Source: Nymphaea colorata (Eukaryota; Streptophyta; Magnoliopsida; Nymphaeales; Nymphaeaceae). From it: a stretch of DNA of 64,000 nt. Under the pieces are notes generated by a model. That model saw nothing but the letters and a program-made list of their open reading frames with translations. It ran no database searches and was not told where the DNA came from. The position numbers were made by a program, and so were the translations under genes. The stretch spans positions 5,587,501 through 5,651,500 of the forward strand of contig NC_045142.1 of assembly GCF_008831285.2 (NCBI RefSeq). The letters are read 5' to 3'. Positions 1 through 12,779 of this stretch are shown here, piece after piece; within the stretch, counting starts at the first letter, position 1, and each line of letters begins with the position of its first letter.

Positions 1-223
1 ATGGTAAATAATATTTAAAGCAACTTAACTTTTGCAGAATCAGCCATTCAAAGTCTTATGTCTTTTATTTGTAGGAGACAACATTAGCTTTGTGAAAAGG
101 GGTTGAGAAGTTTACAAATTTCAGTTGTTGTTGCTTTTTAGTTGCAGAATTTGTCGTTGTTAATGTGTCTGTCTGGAATTTGCTTGGATCTTCAGTAATT
201 ATTATGTATGGACTACTTTGCAG

Positions 224-296
224 GAAGAAAAAGCCTTTCGAGGGATTCGCTCCATGTGCTCCATCCTTTATCACGCAAGATAATGATGAGCCATAG
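224..296 (+). CDS. Possible terminal exon of a gene extending off the left edge
   Basis: After a pyrimidine-containing stretch ending TTTGCAG at 223, an open frame of 23 codons (phase 1) reads KKKPFEGFAPCAPSFITQ and on to a TAG at 294. It is short and I do not recognise it. The upstream part of any such gene would lie outside or at positions 1-100, where no clear exon is visible. Treat it as a lead only. Confidence 0.2.
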
Positions 297-1462
297 GTGT
301 GGCAAAAGAAAAAGCAAGGCAAGGCAAAACTCTTGGAGGAAACGAAGGATCACACTATAGACTGCTTAAATTTTCTAATGAATTCAATCTCTCAGAAGTT
401 TATGAAATTCATTGTTTGCTGCGTCCGCAAGGCATTAAAGTAGAGCTGGTAATATTGGTGAATTGAAACTGATGAGTTATAGTCTTATAGATCGGCAAAA
501 TGTACAAAATGAGTAGGAGAAAAATACATCAGCTGATATAGTTCAATTTTGTAGTATGGTAAACCAACGTCGCTGGAAATATGAAATGCTAGAACTGTTA
601 AAGAAGAACCCAAGATGGTGTAATGTTGCAATTCTTTTGATACGGATTTTCCACACAATTTTGAACTGCTGTAATCTGTGATGATGAATTCTGTTTGTTT
701 TACAGTTGTCCATATATCTATCCTTTTCATAGAACCCAAAATAATGGTTTGAGTTTGATTTCTTTCTGCAATTGTGGTTGGTGTTTGGCTTTTCGAATAA
801 GTTCTTTGGATGGGTGGCGTCGTGGGCCGTTCTCTCCCGATCAATGTGACTTGGTCATTGCATATTACAGAATTTGACATTATATTTTGCTTGCACCCAA
901 GAAGTATACAAGTTGGTGCCGACCTTTATAGGTTCAAATACCTGGGTTGGTTTTAATTTCTCGTGTAAAGTCATGGTAACAGCGAATTATCAGTTAACTT
1001 TCTTACTATCACTCTCTAGAATCAAATTTTGACTTAAGTAGGGTCGCCAGAATATGATTATGATTAATATTTGAATTTGTTCCCTTCCTTTTATATTCTA
1101 TATCTGGTTGCAATTTACGAGAAGATTCTACAGTATTAGTAAGATGGAAAGGTTAAGGATCTAGGCTATACGAGATCACATTGTTCGAGGGAACATTAGA
1201 TGATATCAAAAATAAAGATTGCCAACGTGGGTGGTTTAGTGCAGGGTAGATTTTTATGCAAGAGTTGTATTATTTGATGATGATTCCACGTGAATTCTTA
1301 AAAACATGTAAACACATGGCTAACTTAAGTTCTATATGGGGATTTGAGCAAGTTATCATGAGACGGAAGATTCCAGTAGTGGAAGTTTCATACGGGGGTA
1401 GGAACAATCTTTATACGAGTTATATACATATAAAGTGCGTGATGGAGAGAGGAAATAAAAGT

Positions 1463-1469
<7 letters not shown>

Positions 1470-1508
<39 letters not shown>
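1470..1508. repeat. (GA)n microsatellite
   Basis: About 19 GA units. Confidence 0.95.
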
Positions 1509-1510
<2 letters not shown>

Positions 1511-3236
1511 ACACTCTTCAATTTCAAGATCAACACTTATCAATACCATGAGGATAACACGCTTCAATTTCAAAATCAACGCTTATCAATACCATGAGGA
1601 TAACTTTCTTCAAGAATCAGACTGAGAACGTTGCTCCAACACACCATACAGCTTGACCGGCTGTGCTACCCATCACAAGATATTTATAATATGGATGCTT
1701 GTCGAACCAAGAAAATAGGGCCAAAAGACAGCGAGCACACGAACATAAATGTGTGTGTGTGAGAGAGAGAGAGAGATAGAAGAAGCGTACTGGTGAGAGA
1801 AATTCCTGGCCCAAGCCCGGGCCCAATCGGGCCGGCCGATCCGTTGCCCAGGCCTACTGCCAACACGTTTGAAGTTTGAATTTTAAATAAGTTTACTGTA
1901 CCCAAACATGATTCGAATCCGGTTTCCTATGCATCATATCTATAGGGTTAGAATTGGCCATCATAAGTTTGGCATTATGAATATAAAAGGTTGTTGAAGA
2001 TGATGAATATAAAACATACACACATATAGATCTAAACATTATTGGCTAAAGTTAGTCAATATGCTCACAAACTCATTACGTAGGAGAAAAATAGTGAAGG
2101 TCACCAAAGTTGATGGGATGTGTTGGATTTGAAATGATGTAGTGGACCTGTCAATATATAAGAGATTTGTCCCTGGTTAGTCCCAAGATTCAAAATCTTT
2201 GGGTCCAAAAAGTCGAAGCATTCAAATATCCGAGGCACCAAAGTCTTTTCACATAATCTGGTCGGAGTCTAGCTAACCTCAGCTCGCCTATCACCACTCT
2301 TTGACCTTGGTTAAAAAAATTTGAAAAGAGGAAAGATTTGGATTACAATGGACCTTCCATGTGACAAAGAAAAAGCAAGGTTCGTGTGTGGTGCCCAAAA
2401 TGGAACCCAAGCTTGTCAGCTAGTGCCATTGAAATTGGTTTGAATTGGCCAATTCGAATTGAATAAGTATAAAGTAATTTGATTAACGACATGAATGGCA
2501 CCTTATTGCACTCTTGAGATTAAGAAGAAGAGAAGACAAAAAATGTACACAATATGGTTTGAATATGTTTGTGTTTGTTTCAGTGCGGATCTCTTATCAT
2601 AAATGTGCATGAGATCATATGATCTTAGATCTATGGATTTAAGATCAGACCACCCCTATCCGACCTTAAATTTATAGTTTTTAATATTAATCAATGATAT
2701 TGTCTTCTAAAACACACCTTTTTATGCAGATTCAAACCTTAGGTTGAGGTGCCTACATTCCTCAACGCACTGAGTGTCTAGTATTTTCAACAAAAATACT
2801 CATAAAAGATGCTGGCCCCCAACAAAACAGAGTCTGATTTAACACCACAAAGTGGAAAATTATAATAATGCTCTGACCCGCACTCCAACACCACTCAATC
2901 CATTGTGCCACTTGTCTCAATCTTGTGTTTTTTTTTAAATTGTTTTTAACACTTTTTCTAAGTTTTTTAGCCAAAAAAACATACCATAAATTCTACAAAT
3001 TAAGAAAAAATCAATTAATGATGAATTCATCTAGATGAGTGAATCTTTCAACTCGTTAATCAATTTTGAAACTTGGATTTAGCACCTAGAAGGTATTTAG
3101 TGACATCGGTCCTCTTCCCTTATTAAAAAATCAAAAAGGAAAAAAAAGTCTTGACTCTATTTTGACTCCGTACGTGTTCAATAAAGTTGAGTTACTATGC
3201 TTTCTCTTTCAATCGGCTTTTTATAATGTTCTTTAT

Positions 3237-3238
<2 letters not shown>

Positions 3239-3318
<80 letters not shown>
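3239..3318. repeat. (TA)n microsatellite, about 40 units
   Basis: Almost pure TA with one AA interruption near 3301. Confidence 0.97.
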
Positions 3319-4052
3319 AAACATTCCTTTCATATTAGGGCCATTGATTTGATTTTGATATGGATAAGCCTAATTCTAACACTAGTAAGACTTACTTATG
3401 CTAATCGGTGCCATTAAGTGTGTCAATGAAGCTTGCATGCTTAGTTCCTTAGTTGATGAAACGTTCGTGAAGTTATGAAACAGTGGCAATTCTACTTCAT
3501 TGCAGTCACTGGAGATCATCAAATTAAGGTAGATTCATGAAGTACTGTGTTATAGACTTTTATCCATCTGCCTTAATCTTTGAAACATACTCATTGAACT
3601 GTAGCAAATTGTTACTGTGCCAACCTCTAAAGAACTAGGAATTCTACTGAAATTTGGATAACATCCTTATACATGACTTTAGCTGATGATAAATGTCTAG
3701 TGGATATATTTGAAATCAACGACACACACGCAGGCAATTTCATGGAAAGAAAATCGAATCAAAAGGTAGTATTTATCATTTATTAGAAAAAAAAGTATGT
3801 GATTGTGACTACATGGATTGGACTTATTGGTGGGTTAGTGCAACGCTTTGGGCGGAGCCGTGGAGGCTGGTATGTGGTCAGTTCCTGTTTCAACTTCTGT
3901 AGGTGTCAACTCCCTTGTGCGGCAACAAGAAAGCTACTGAGATGCAAGTTGAAGTATGGTAAAGGTGATATCCTGAAGCATTGAAATTAGGTCATGTACT
4001 CTAAAAAAAATAAGGGGTTGTGTAGAAGTCTCAGTTCTCTTTATTTGCTTGG

Positions 4053-4054
<2 letters not shown>

Positions 4055-4118
<64 letters not shown>
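4055..4118. repeat. (TA)n microsatellite, about 32 units
   Basis: Pure TA run. Confidence 0.97.
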
Positions 4119-4121
<3 letters not shown>

Positions 4122-5588
4122 CACTATTTGATTGCATGCATTAGATGGTAAGTTATAAGAGGCGAAAGATTTCTTCTTAATTTCAAAACCTAGATGACAG
4201 AACTCACAAATTTCAAACTTACTGATGGACAGGTAAAGAACAATGTCAACTTGACCTTTTCTAAATCGATTGAATGAAAAACAAAGAGCACAAATTAGAT
4301 GATACAAATAAAGAGTTGAATGCGTCTACCATCTGCCCGTATAATATATATATATATATATATATAAGAGAAAGAAATGGCACTGTTGTTTCGCATGCCA
4401 GGATCGGTAAAAGTGAATACGACCGGCTTCTAATTAAAGAAAACAAAAAAACAAGATTGCGGACAGCAACACGGTTTGAATTGACACATTTTGGCTTTCA
4501 AGTACTTGAATGTAGGCTTCAGGCTGAAAAGAAAAGAAAAAGTGCTCATTCAAATGCTTAGTACAATTCACTACTTATAGCTAACTAATATCTTATAATT
4601 AGGTACTCCTTCATCAACCTGCGCCCTTCTCCATTTCTTTACAGTTTTTTTCACAAAAGAAGTTGGTATGAGCCTCGTGAGCCAATTTAAAACTCTTCTT
4701 TTGCTTGCCAATATTCTCTTTGTCTTGAAAGCAAGAGTCCCAAGTGAGGTTTCTTGAACAAATTTTGACTAGATCCTCAAAGACAAGTTCCAACCTCTAG
4801 GGAACCCCTCATGGCTTCTAGTTTAACAATTATTACTCCCAACTTCATATCTTCTGGTCAAGCAGCTCCCCATGATTCTCTTCGTGGTCAAGATTCTGCA
4901 GAACTTGTTCTTCAAAAAAACCATACTTTGTTTCAATGGATTTCCGGGGCATCCTATGCCGCTCTTAATTAATTTGAAGCACCGCTCTATGGCAAGGCAA
5001 TAAAGCTGTCAGGCTGCACCAGTTGGGAGATAGTTCTCCCCTTTATTCTCAGTTGCTCTTGTGTAGAATAGAGAGTAAACTTTGTTTACTTTGGAAGACA
5101 AGCGCTAGTGGGCAGCATGAAGCTTCGGGCAGTTGATTTTTATAATGCAAAAGGCATGGAGATCAAGAAGCAGCACTTTTAGGGTCGTAGCTTTTGCTTT
5201 TTAGTCTTAAATATGCCCTGTTTTCTTCATTTTTATTTTTACATAGAATTTTCATGAAATTAAGAGCAGAGGTCTCCTATGTGTAATGTGCATTGTCTTA
5301 GGAATTGTGAGAGGAAAGTGTTGATTAAGTTTCCCTTGATATGAAAATGAAACGTATTATTTTATCATCTAATTGTCTTCATTTAACTTCAGTTTCAGGG
5401 GAGCAGGAGAAACCCACTGCCCAGCAGAGAGTCGAAATTTCCTTCCAACCTTTATTCTTTAAGGGTACATGGTTTGCTTTCAGTAGCTCAATGCACTACC
5501 CCAATAACATAGCCAACTAGTGTGGACAGTTAACACACTGGTGTTTTAAAAGTTTTTTATTTTTAAATGAGAATCTTAAGTGTTTATC

Positions 5589-5623
<35 letters not shown>

Positions 5624-7143
5624 TGTCTCACCAGATTTTAGTATTTTTAAACAAGTACCCCTCCAGTGAATTTTTCTGGCTCCACTACTGCACTGCCCAC
5701 ATTGTACTTTTACTTGCACATCTATGACTCTCCTTTTAAAGCACAGGAGGTTGATGCTCCGGACACGAAAAATGATTTAACTTAAGGTGCATGTAGTAAC
5801 GCTAAAGAAAAGTGCATTGACAGCTAAAATCAGGATTGAAATAAAAAAAGTAAAAGTTGTAGGACTTTTTTTAGATTAAGGTAAGATGATGGACCTTGAA
5901 TAAAACTTTATTTTTTAATATTTTTTTTGTTCTATCAGACGCACGTCTTACTCTTATTATTTTCGACTTTAGTGAATGGCAATCAAATGATTGAACTTTA
6001 TTAGGGAAGCGGAAAGGCGCTTAGGCAAGAATTAGAGAACTTAGGGTTGACATCATGGATATGCTTTTTCTTTTTTGCATGTTTACCAATGCACACTTAA
6101 TTTCTTTCAAAATTTGCAATCTGCACCTCAAATGTTTGTAATTCAGACTCATGCACAATAATATTTTTATTTGGACAAGGTCATATCCCTAGTTGTTTTT
6201 CCTCTAGATGGTGTTTGGTCCCACGCTACCCAAACAGACCGGTTGCACGAAAAGAATGTCCCACGAGTTTGGGACATTAACTTTCCAGGGAACCTATCGA
6301 TAAGTGCCACCTTGGGTAATTTGTCATTCCTGCCTTCAAAAATATGCATTTAGCATTTGAATGAGTTTCATACGGCCTAGACATACAGGGTGGCCCGGAT
6401 AATTTATCTATGGATGTTTTTTTTGACATACAAGTAAAGAATGTCATCTACATACACCACACCATCAAACACGCACGGAAGTTACTATGGACGTTTCCTC
6501 CTTTCCGTTCCTTTCATGAGAGTGAAGAAAAAAAAGTGTGAAAAGAAAAACATGGAGAAGAACTCCCGAGCGACCGCCACCTAAGATAATTTCTCCAGCC
6601 ATCAAACACCCTTAACAACAAATCAGGGATAACCTTATGCTAAACTTATAGAAAACCATGCCTCAAATATATAACTACATTCCCTCCTTCTCAGAGTGTG
6701 AAACAAGCAAATTTTTGAAGAAGGTTGAAAATGCATACTTGGAAACAGAGAACAGGTTCACACTATGTATGTAATAAGTAGGATAAGAGCATGTTATATG
6801 TTAGGCCCCTAACAACTGATCAACTGTGTGTTAGGGTCCGAAATAACAAAATATCCTTGATGGTAAACCAGAAGACTCCTTATAAAGAATGAAAATAATA
6901 AATATCCGTTTCGTGAAAGAATTGAACACGGGTTCCCTTGTTAGCCACCTAACGCGGAACCTAGCCGCTAGAAAGTATGCATATGTTCAAATACCTAAGG
7001 TCTAAACATAAATATAAAAGAGCTTAAGTGGTACTTTTACAAATAATGTTTACTTATTTTTACTTCCAACAAAAAAGTAAGATGAATTTTCTTCTTCTTT
7101 TTTTTTTCTCACTGGCAAATTACTAACTAGTTTTGTTCAAATC

Positions 7144-7434
7144 TAAGGATGTACATCTAGTCTAGCCAGCTCAGGCTCGACTTGCACTCGCTTGAGCAAA
7201 AGCTCGACTCGTTTATCAAATGAGTTGAACTTAAACGAGTCAAGCTCAAACTTGAGTTAAAACTCGTTTAAATTCGATTCGGTTTTTTGGCTTCCTCGTT
7301 TGTTAATCTTCATTGTTATCTTGGTAAAATTTTTACGAATTTTAACACATTTTTTGTGGTTTTTATTTTCATTTGAAGAAAGAAAAATATATGAATCAAG
7401 TGACACAAGCTTAAACCTCGAATCGACATCCCTA
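7144..7434. mobile_element. hAT-type MITE, 291 bp, near-perfect 8-bp TSD
   Basis: The ends are TAAGGATGTACAT and, on the opposite strand, TAGGGATGTCGATTC. They are flanked by TTCAAATC at 7136-7143 and TTCAAATA at 7435-7442 (7 of 8 identical). The left part has repeated GCTCGA/ACTCG motifs seen in related pieces near 32340-32480, 45240-45560 and 60690-61040. There is no coding capacity. Confidence 0.65.
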
Positions 7435-7803
7435 TTCAAATATATGCTTTCGGTTGGATATTAACGACACTAAAAATTCACCTAAGAAAATTTACAGAAG
7501 TAGGGGAAGGAGACTAAACTAACTGAACTTGTATAAAAAAAAAGATTGGCAATAACTTGTGCCCAGACAGAAGCCTTTGCTTTGACAGAAGTCTGCCATG
7601 AATAAACCTTTTGGCCTTCAAGAAATTCGAAGAAGAATACGAGAGGGCCACTGCAATGTACTAGGCTAAAGTTTATTCAACTTCTTGTTGTTCCTCAAAA
7701 ATATCATACAAGTTGCCAATATTGACAACAATTTCATAGGAACTAGTAAAGTTTCTGCAGAGCTAAAGATTCTACTTGGATACAGAAGACTTATATCCTG
7801 CCT

Positions 7804-8859
7804 CTAAGGAATTGGAATGTAGTTTGCGTCAAAGAGATGCATCCAGCTTTCTTCATCATCTTCATCTTCAATATGATTCCACTGAACCTGTGCAGAGCTC
7901 TCCCCATGTTCTTCATTCCTCGCGAATCGGCCCCTCACGCGCGGCCGGCTGTCCGCCAATGTTTTCCGGCAGGCGTACTGTTTACAGTGAAAACCACGGA
8001 AAGCAAGCAGATTCAAAATCACAAAAAATGGATCCAAGATTCGGATCTGGACCAGGGAAGTTTTACACAAGAAAACCAACAAAACTTCATACCGTGATCT
8101 TCTTATTGAAGTTCCTCTGGTTCCTTTTGCTCCTGTATCGTTGTATCCTTTCCTTCTTCTCCTCTGCATTATATCGAGCAACTTTCTGCATTCCGTTGCA
8201 GAAATGTTCATGTCCCGATGGGCTTCCTGATTCATGGCCTAAAGATAATTTCTGTATAACACCCGCAGTTATTCTCACGGGAAATCAGTATCATCCATGG
8301 ATCATCAAACCAAATTAAGCAGAGGAAGAGAGAGAGAGGGATTTTATGAGATTAATGAAAGACTCACCTGTAAATCTCCAGTACTGAAGACTTTCCGCAT
8401 AGTTGGTGGGCTGGATTGGGCATCGGACAATTCGGATTCCAGCACCGAATTCTGCACCGGCGACCCGAAAAACGGCCGGAAAGGAGCACCCTTGTGCTGC
8501 GGGAGCGGCGGGCTCAGTTGCTCCAGCGACTGGCTGCTCAGGCTCCTCTGGAAGAGGGAGGAGGGAAGGAACTCTGAGAACGCATTTTGGCGGAAGAGTG
8601 GCACAGGCCAGAGCGGCGAATTCTCCGGCGATTCTTGGCTTGAGAACGCCGGCAGCGCCGCAACGGCGGCGTTCATCCCGGGGCCGTGCTCTGTCCAGCT
8701 GTCTTGAAGCAAGTATGCCCCCATGGCAGGAGACCAACGCCTGCCAGCCGCCGGGGAGGGCACGGGTATGGGGTCGGAGGGGGGCTTCGGCCTGGATATC
8801 GGCATCGCCTGCCGTGACTCCGGCCAGCCGGCGTCGGCGCCGTACAGAGCGTGCGCCAT
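7804..8859 (-). CDS. CCT-motif family (CMF) transcription regulator, 3 exons, 274 aa
   Basis: Exons on the minus strand are 8859-8368, 8251-8093 and 7977-7804, all phase 0. The donors are GTGAGT and GTATGA and the acceptors are ACAG and AACAG. The product is 274 aa. Residues about 194-238 form a CCT domain split by intron 2: basic RYRSKRNQRNFNKKI followed by YACRKTLADSRPRVRGRFAR. CCT domains give nuclear localisation and bind NF-Y-type partners or DNA in flowering, clock and sugar-response regulators. No B-box zinc finger or receiver domain is present, so this is the CMF type (ASML2-like relatives) rather than CONSTANS or PRR. Exon 1 carries the Ser-rich SLFQRSLSSQSL (101-112) and MRKVFSTGDLQ (154-164), short motifs I recall from the same family. 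The C-terminus is acidic (EDEDDEE). The start is the first ATG downstream of the TATA box. An in-frame TTG lies at 8904, but there is no upstream ATG in that frame. The family call is firm; the exact orthologue is not assigned. Confidence 0.93.
8323..8339. repeat. Short (GA)n tract in intron 1 of the CCT gene
   Basis: An imperfect GA run lies inside the 116-bp first intron, between the exon 1 donor at 8367 and the exon 2 acceptor at 8252. Confidence 0.7.
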
Positions 8860-8904
8860 CCTCGGTCGCGGGATGCGTCCCCGGCAACCCACGGCCTTCT
8901 CCAA

Positions 8905-9040
8905 CTATATATACGAGTCCGAGATCGATGACGTGGGCGTTGACGTCATCCTACGTGGCTTTTGACCCTCTTCCTTTCTGGCTTCTCATTGGGCCACGAT
9001 GTCCGCCGTCCGATGTGGCCCACATTGCTGACGTGGCTTC
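8905..9040 (-). promoter_or_regulatory. Core promoter of the CCT gene: TATA box plus ACGT-element cluster
   Basis: On the minus strand a TATATATAG TATA box lies at about 8905-8913, some 50 bp before the ATG, which implies a very short 5' leader. Upstream is a palindromic TGACGTCA at 8941-8948, a TGACGTGG at 8929-8936, a CTACGTGG at 8951-8958 and a TGACGTGG at 9029-9036. These are typical bZIP (G-box/C-box/as-1-like) cores. A TTGACC W-box core lies at 8962-8967, and a CCAAT/GGCCCA site on the gene strand near 8987-8995. The motifs are read directly; their function is inferred. Confidence 0.6.
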
Positions 9041-10219
9041 CTGTTTGCTTTCTCAGGGTCTTCCGACTCGGACCTGAAGTCCGGTCCGTGTCCTCAATGT
9101 TTCGGTTTGAGATTTTTAATCAGAAAAGTAATTTAAAATCACTTTAAAATATTTCTTAAAATAATGTGAAAAATATATTTTGTCTTGAACTGATATATAG
9201 GTCTTTTAATAATAAAAGCTTGATATGAACGGTATCATTGAATGGAGGCAGAAGTGACATGACAATGACAACTTTAGGAGTCAATACTTGGTAATTAAGT
9301 TTAAATAAGCAAAATTTGTTCCTTTGTTAGAACATGTCCCCTCATGTTGGTAAGTCTGTTGTTTTTTAATCGATAGATCAACATGAAATGCTTTTTCCAT
9401 GATGTTACACTTATATATATAATTAAAAAGACATGAAAAACTACTCTCATTTAAGTTAATAAGATTTAGAGGCCTTTGACAATATAAACCCTAATATAAT
9501 GTTCTATAGATTTGTTTTAAGGATGATGAGAGTCTTGTGTTTCATAGATGTGGGTCAAATTCATGGAACAACTTATTAATACTTTTAATAGTAAAACACC
9601 TGCTCACAAATTATTGTCTGTTTTCCCATGAAAAATAATTTGAAATAATTCAAGAACTAAAAACGATTGTTTTGTAAAATGATATTAATTTTGATATTAA
9701 TTGAGCCGATAATGACAACACTGACCCCATGTGAACCAAAAGTAAGAAAGCAAATGCTTGAAGAAAGAAAACAACATTATATTTAGCTTCGTTGATGGGA
9801 GTCAAGCAAAGGAAACGAGAAAGGTGCATTTAAGTGGAAGCAACGAACAAGTGTTTGAAAAATATTATATTCACATAATTGATGGAATTTAAGGAAGCGA
9901 TTTGAAGTAAGAAGCAAGCACACAAGAAAGTTTGGGAGGAGCATAAGGGAATTTGAAATCTTCACTTTGTGGGACCCAGTACTGTTTAAACAATTGTGGT
10001 TTCAGATCCAGATTAAGGGTTTAGGTTCTGAGAACCTTAGATTTAAGATTTAAGATCTTTAGGATTTGAGAACCTTAGATGTAAAATCTTTAGGATTTGA
10101 GAAGATCGAACCCTTCTTCTTCCGCTCTTAAGTCCCACCATTTTTTTCTAATGTGAAAGAACAAAACAAGGATTTGAAGTTTGGATATTAAGTCTGTCCT
10201 AAGATTCTTAAGCTTGAGC

Positions 10220-10399
10220 CAGGGGAGCTGGTAGGGGTCATGGCACCCCTCAAAATTTATTAAAAAAAAAACATGAAAATTTTAAAAAATTTCATTCATC
10301 CTATGTAAAAATTTTGAAAATTTATATTTCGGCTCCTGTTAAAATTTTGAAAGGATAATTAGGTCTCTCTCATAAAAAAGTTCGTTGCTCCGCCCCCTG
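10220..10399. mobile_element. MITE-like element with CAGGGG ends
   Basis: It starts CAGGGGAGCTGG and ends GCTCCGCCCCCTG. The AT-rich middle contains TGTAAAAATTTTGAAAATT and TGTTAAAATTTTGAAA, also found at 23925-24062 and in diverged form at 62755-62915. The flanks do not show a clear target duplication. Confidence 0.5.
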
Positions 10400-10959
10400 T
10401 GCGGCGCGGGTTCCAAACAAGATCATCCGATCCCGTTTGGACTAGCATAGGAAATGGTTCTGTACTGTACGAGACCAGAATTGTGCGATCTAATTAGTTT
10501 AGATCTAATCAATATTGGATCTAGATCGATGTTAATGGATCTAAGACCGTTACAGCCTATGTTGGAGAGGGCAAAACATGCATCGGTTCAGTGCCCTGAC
10601 GGGGGCGATGAATGTGAACTTTGTAGGATCATGCGAGATCAACCCCAAATAGTCCAAATTTCGTTTGTGAGATTGCTTTAGCAACGACCAAGTTCATGAA
10701 CTATGTCCTTAAAGGCATATTTTACAACACGGGAAGAGGAGAAAAAGCACGAAGTTGGTTGGCTTCCCCAAACGCGGTGCTCTTAGATTAATCACACCAG
10801 CCCAGCTTGTAGACTGTAGCACACAAGCTCCTTGTAACTCACATTTATTAAATGGGTAACGTTAGATTGACTTAATTTAGTCTAAATTTTGTTTCACAAA
10901 TCTTGGAATAGAAAAGTGAAATCACCAAACAGGCATTTGCAAACTCAAAAGCACATGCA

Positions 10960-10963
<4 letters not shown>

Positions 10964-11016
<53 letters not shown>
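10964..11016. repeat. (GA)26 microsatellite
   Basis: Pure GA run, with shorter GA-rich sequence continuing to 11150. Confidence 0.95.
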
Positions 11017-11018
<2 letters not shown>

Positions 11019-11376
11019 ATTAACAAAAATGAGTGACGAGAGCCACTACGAACACAAAAAGGCAACAAAAATACAAAGAAACCAAGAAAGGAAGAAGAAG
11101 AAGTGAAGAAAGAAAGAAAAATAAAGAGAGAGCGAGAACGAGAGAGAGAGAATCTAGTGCCTCCTGGATGATTGGATTTGAATTCGTAAATATCTGGAGT
11201 TTTTCTCAACTTAGATGTGCATATTCACTGGATTCAGATGGAGTTTAACGCTTCAACTTAGTCTAAGACTCTAAGAAGTGCAGATAGACAAATGACCAAT
11301 GAAGCCAAGGATGGAAATGATGCAACGCATGAAGGAGCCCCCTTTCATGTAAGTCATACGGAGTTGATGAAACTAC

Positions 11377-11380
<4 letters not shown>

Positions 11381-11418
<38 letters not shown>

Positions 11419-11424
11419 TCCCTT

Positions 11425-11452
<28 letters not shown>
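11381..11452. repeat. Compound (CT)n-(CA)n microsatellite
   Basis: A CT run at 11381-11415, a short pyrimidine spacer, then a CA run at 11425-11452. Confidence 0.95.
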
Positions 11453-11456
<4 letters not shown>

Positions 11457-12779
11457 TATATAGAGTTGTCTATCTGCTCTTCTCACTAAATACTATAGTA
11501 AAATTTTTTTTAAGAGCGAAGATCTAAATTTTAAATTGTGCCAACTATTTAAAGCTGAAAGCCATTGACAAACAAAAACGAGTGACTAGCATACCCCTCT
11601 AACAAAAACAAAAAAATCACATGTTAATTAGTTATTTTGTGAAAGAAAAATAAAATTCTCCAAAAGAAAAGATCCACTTTTTTTCTTAAAGACATGTCAA
11701 CTGTTTTTTTGTTTTTTTTTTTTTGAAGAATTGTTTGGCATAGAACAATTCAAAGACCTTATACATGCATAATTCTCAGCAAATGTCTCATCATATGAAA
11801 TCATGAGGTTTTAATAAATTCTGAGTGAATCACTTAGTTGGTTTTGATTCACTTGAATCACGATGAATAATTTTCGGGTACAGATTCCGATGAATCATGT
11901 ATTCTTTTTCCTTCCAATGAGAACGCTGACATCACACTTCATGCTCAACCAGGTGAGGCCCAAACAAGTGGGATCCAGTAATATGCTTGAATCTGGGCGA
12001 AATCCAACAGGTTCACATGCCTCAAAAGGTTGGAAAGAGTAGTGAGACCTGCAAGACATGAGTACAGAAATGATAACCACTACAAAAATATAACCCTCAT
12101 CTGCAAAGCGCCATTGAAGCAGAGGCAGTTCTCTTTCAGATGGAAGCAGACACAATGGGTGAGTGGCGAGCACTATTCTGCAACTTGGTTGTCATTATGT
12201 GTTTGAAAAACTAGAGAGTAGCCAATGGGATCACTGCTTCACACCATACTTTCCCCTCAAGATCCCAAGAAAAGCAAGCCTATATCAAGGGAACATGATA
12301 CACTAGGAATTTCACCACTACTATCACCCTTATTGAGTAATCCACCAATAGAGAGCAGAAACGCACAAAACTGGGCCCCTCCAACTTCTTCTTGAACCTG
12401 TTAAGCATTATAAGGATTTTTGGTTGTTTTCCAACTTGGTGCACAGGGATACGCGAATCGACTTGATCGACGCTCGACCCTTCTGTGACGTGGGTCTGAC
12501 TCGCAAATTTGAGTTTTATTTTGAAGGTGGGACACTAGAAGATGCTTTGCTCTGGTAGAATTTAATCAATCAAGATAAGCATTGTGATTTTAAATATCAG
12601 GAAGCAATATTCTTGTTAAAGATTTACAATTTCTGAAAGTAAATAATGCAAAACTGGTAATGACTTGTGTCAACACTGACTTGCTTTGTAATATGTTTCA
12701 GTTTGGTGTAGAGGGGTTACAAACTTATTAAGCTAAAATATATTAACTTATTTCTTTACAACTTAGATATGAAACTACT

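Larger units (their letters stand above)
297..7135. other. Intergenic, AT-rich
   Basis: No gene is supported. It holds the (GA)n at 1470, TA runs at 3239, 4055, 4346 and 5593, a MITE-like fragment at 5550-5694 (TGGCTCCACTACTG end) and a partial GGGCC-rich arm at 1805-1860. The remainder is unassigned. Confidence 0.6.

Noticed and set aside
3187-3417. Open frames of repeating Ile-Tyr, Ser-Leu or Arg-Glu residues over microsatellites
   Set aside because: TA, CT and GA runs lack stops in some frames and give spurious peptides throughout the window.
6925-6995. tRNA-like A/B box pair on the minus strand
   Set aside because: TAGGTGGCTAAC and GTGTTCAATTC resemble tRNA boxes, but the sequence does not fold into a tRNA cloverleaf by eye and no SINE body is evident.
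8315-8887. Long open frames (minus 8315-8887 and plus 8403-9077) over the CCT gene
   Set aside because: They are other-frame shadows of the GC-rich exon 1. The frame carrying the VFSTGDLQ motif and splicing in phase to the CCT domain is the real one.
12078-12100. CACTACAAAAA sequence as a CACTA transposon end
   Set aside because: There is no matching opposite end or subterminal repeats nearby. A short match is expected by chance in AT-rich DNA.
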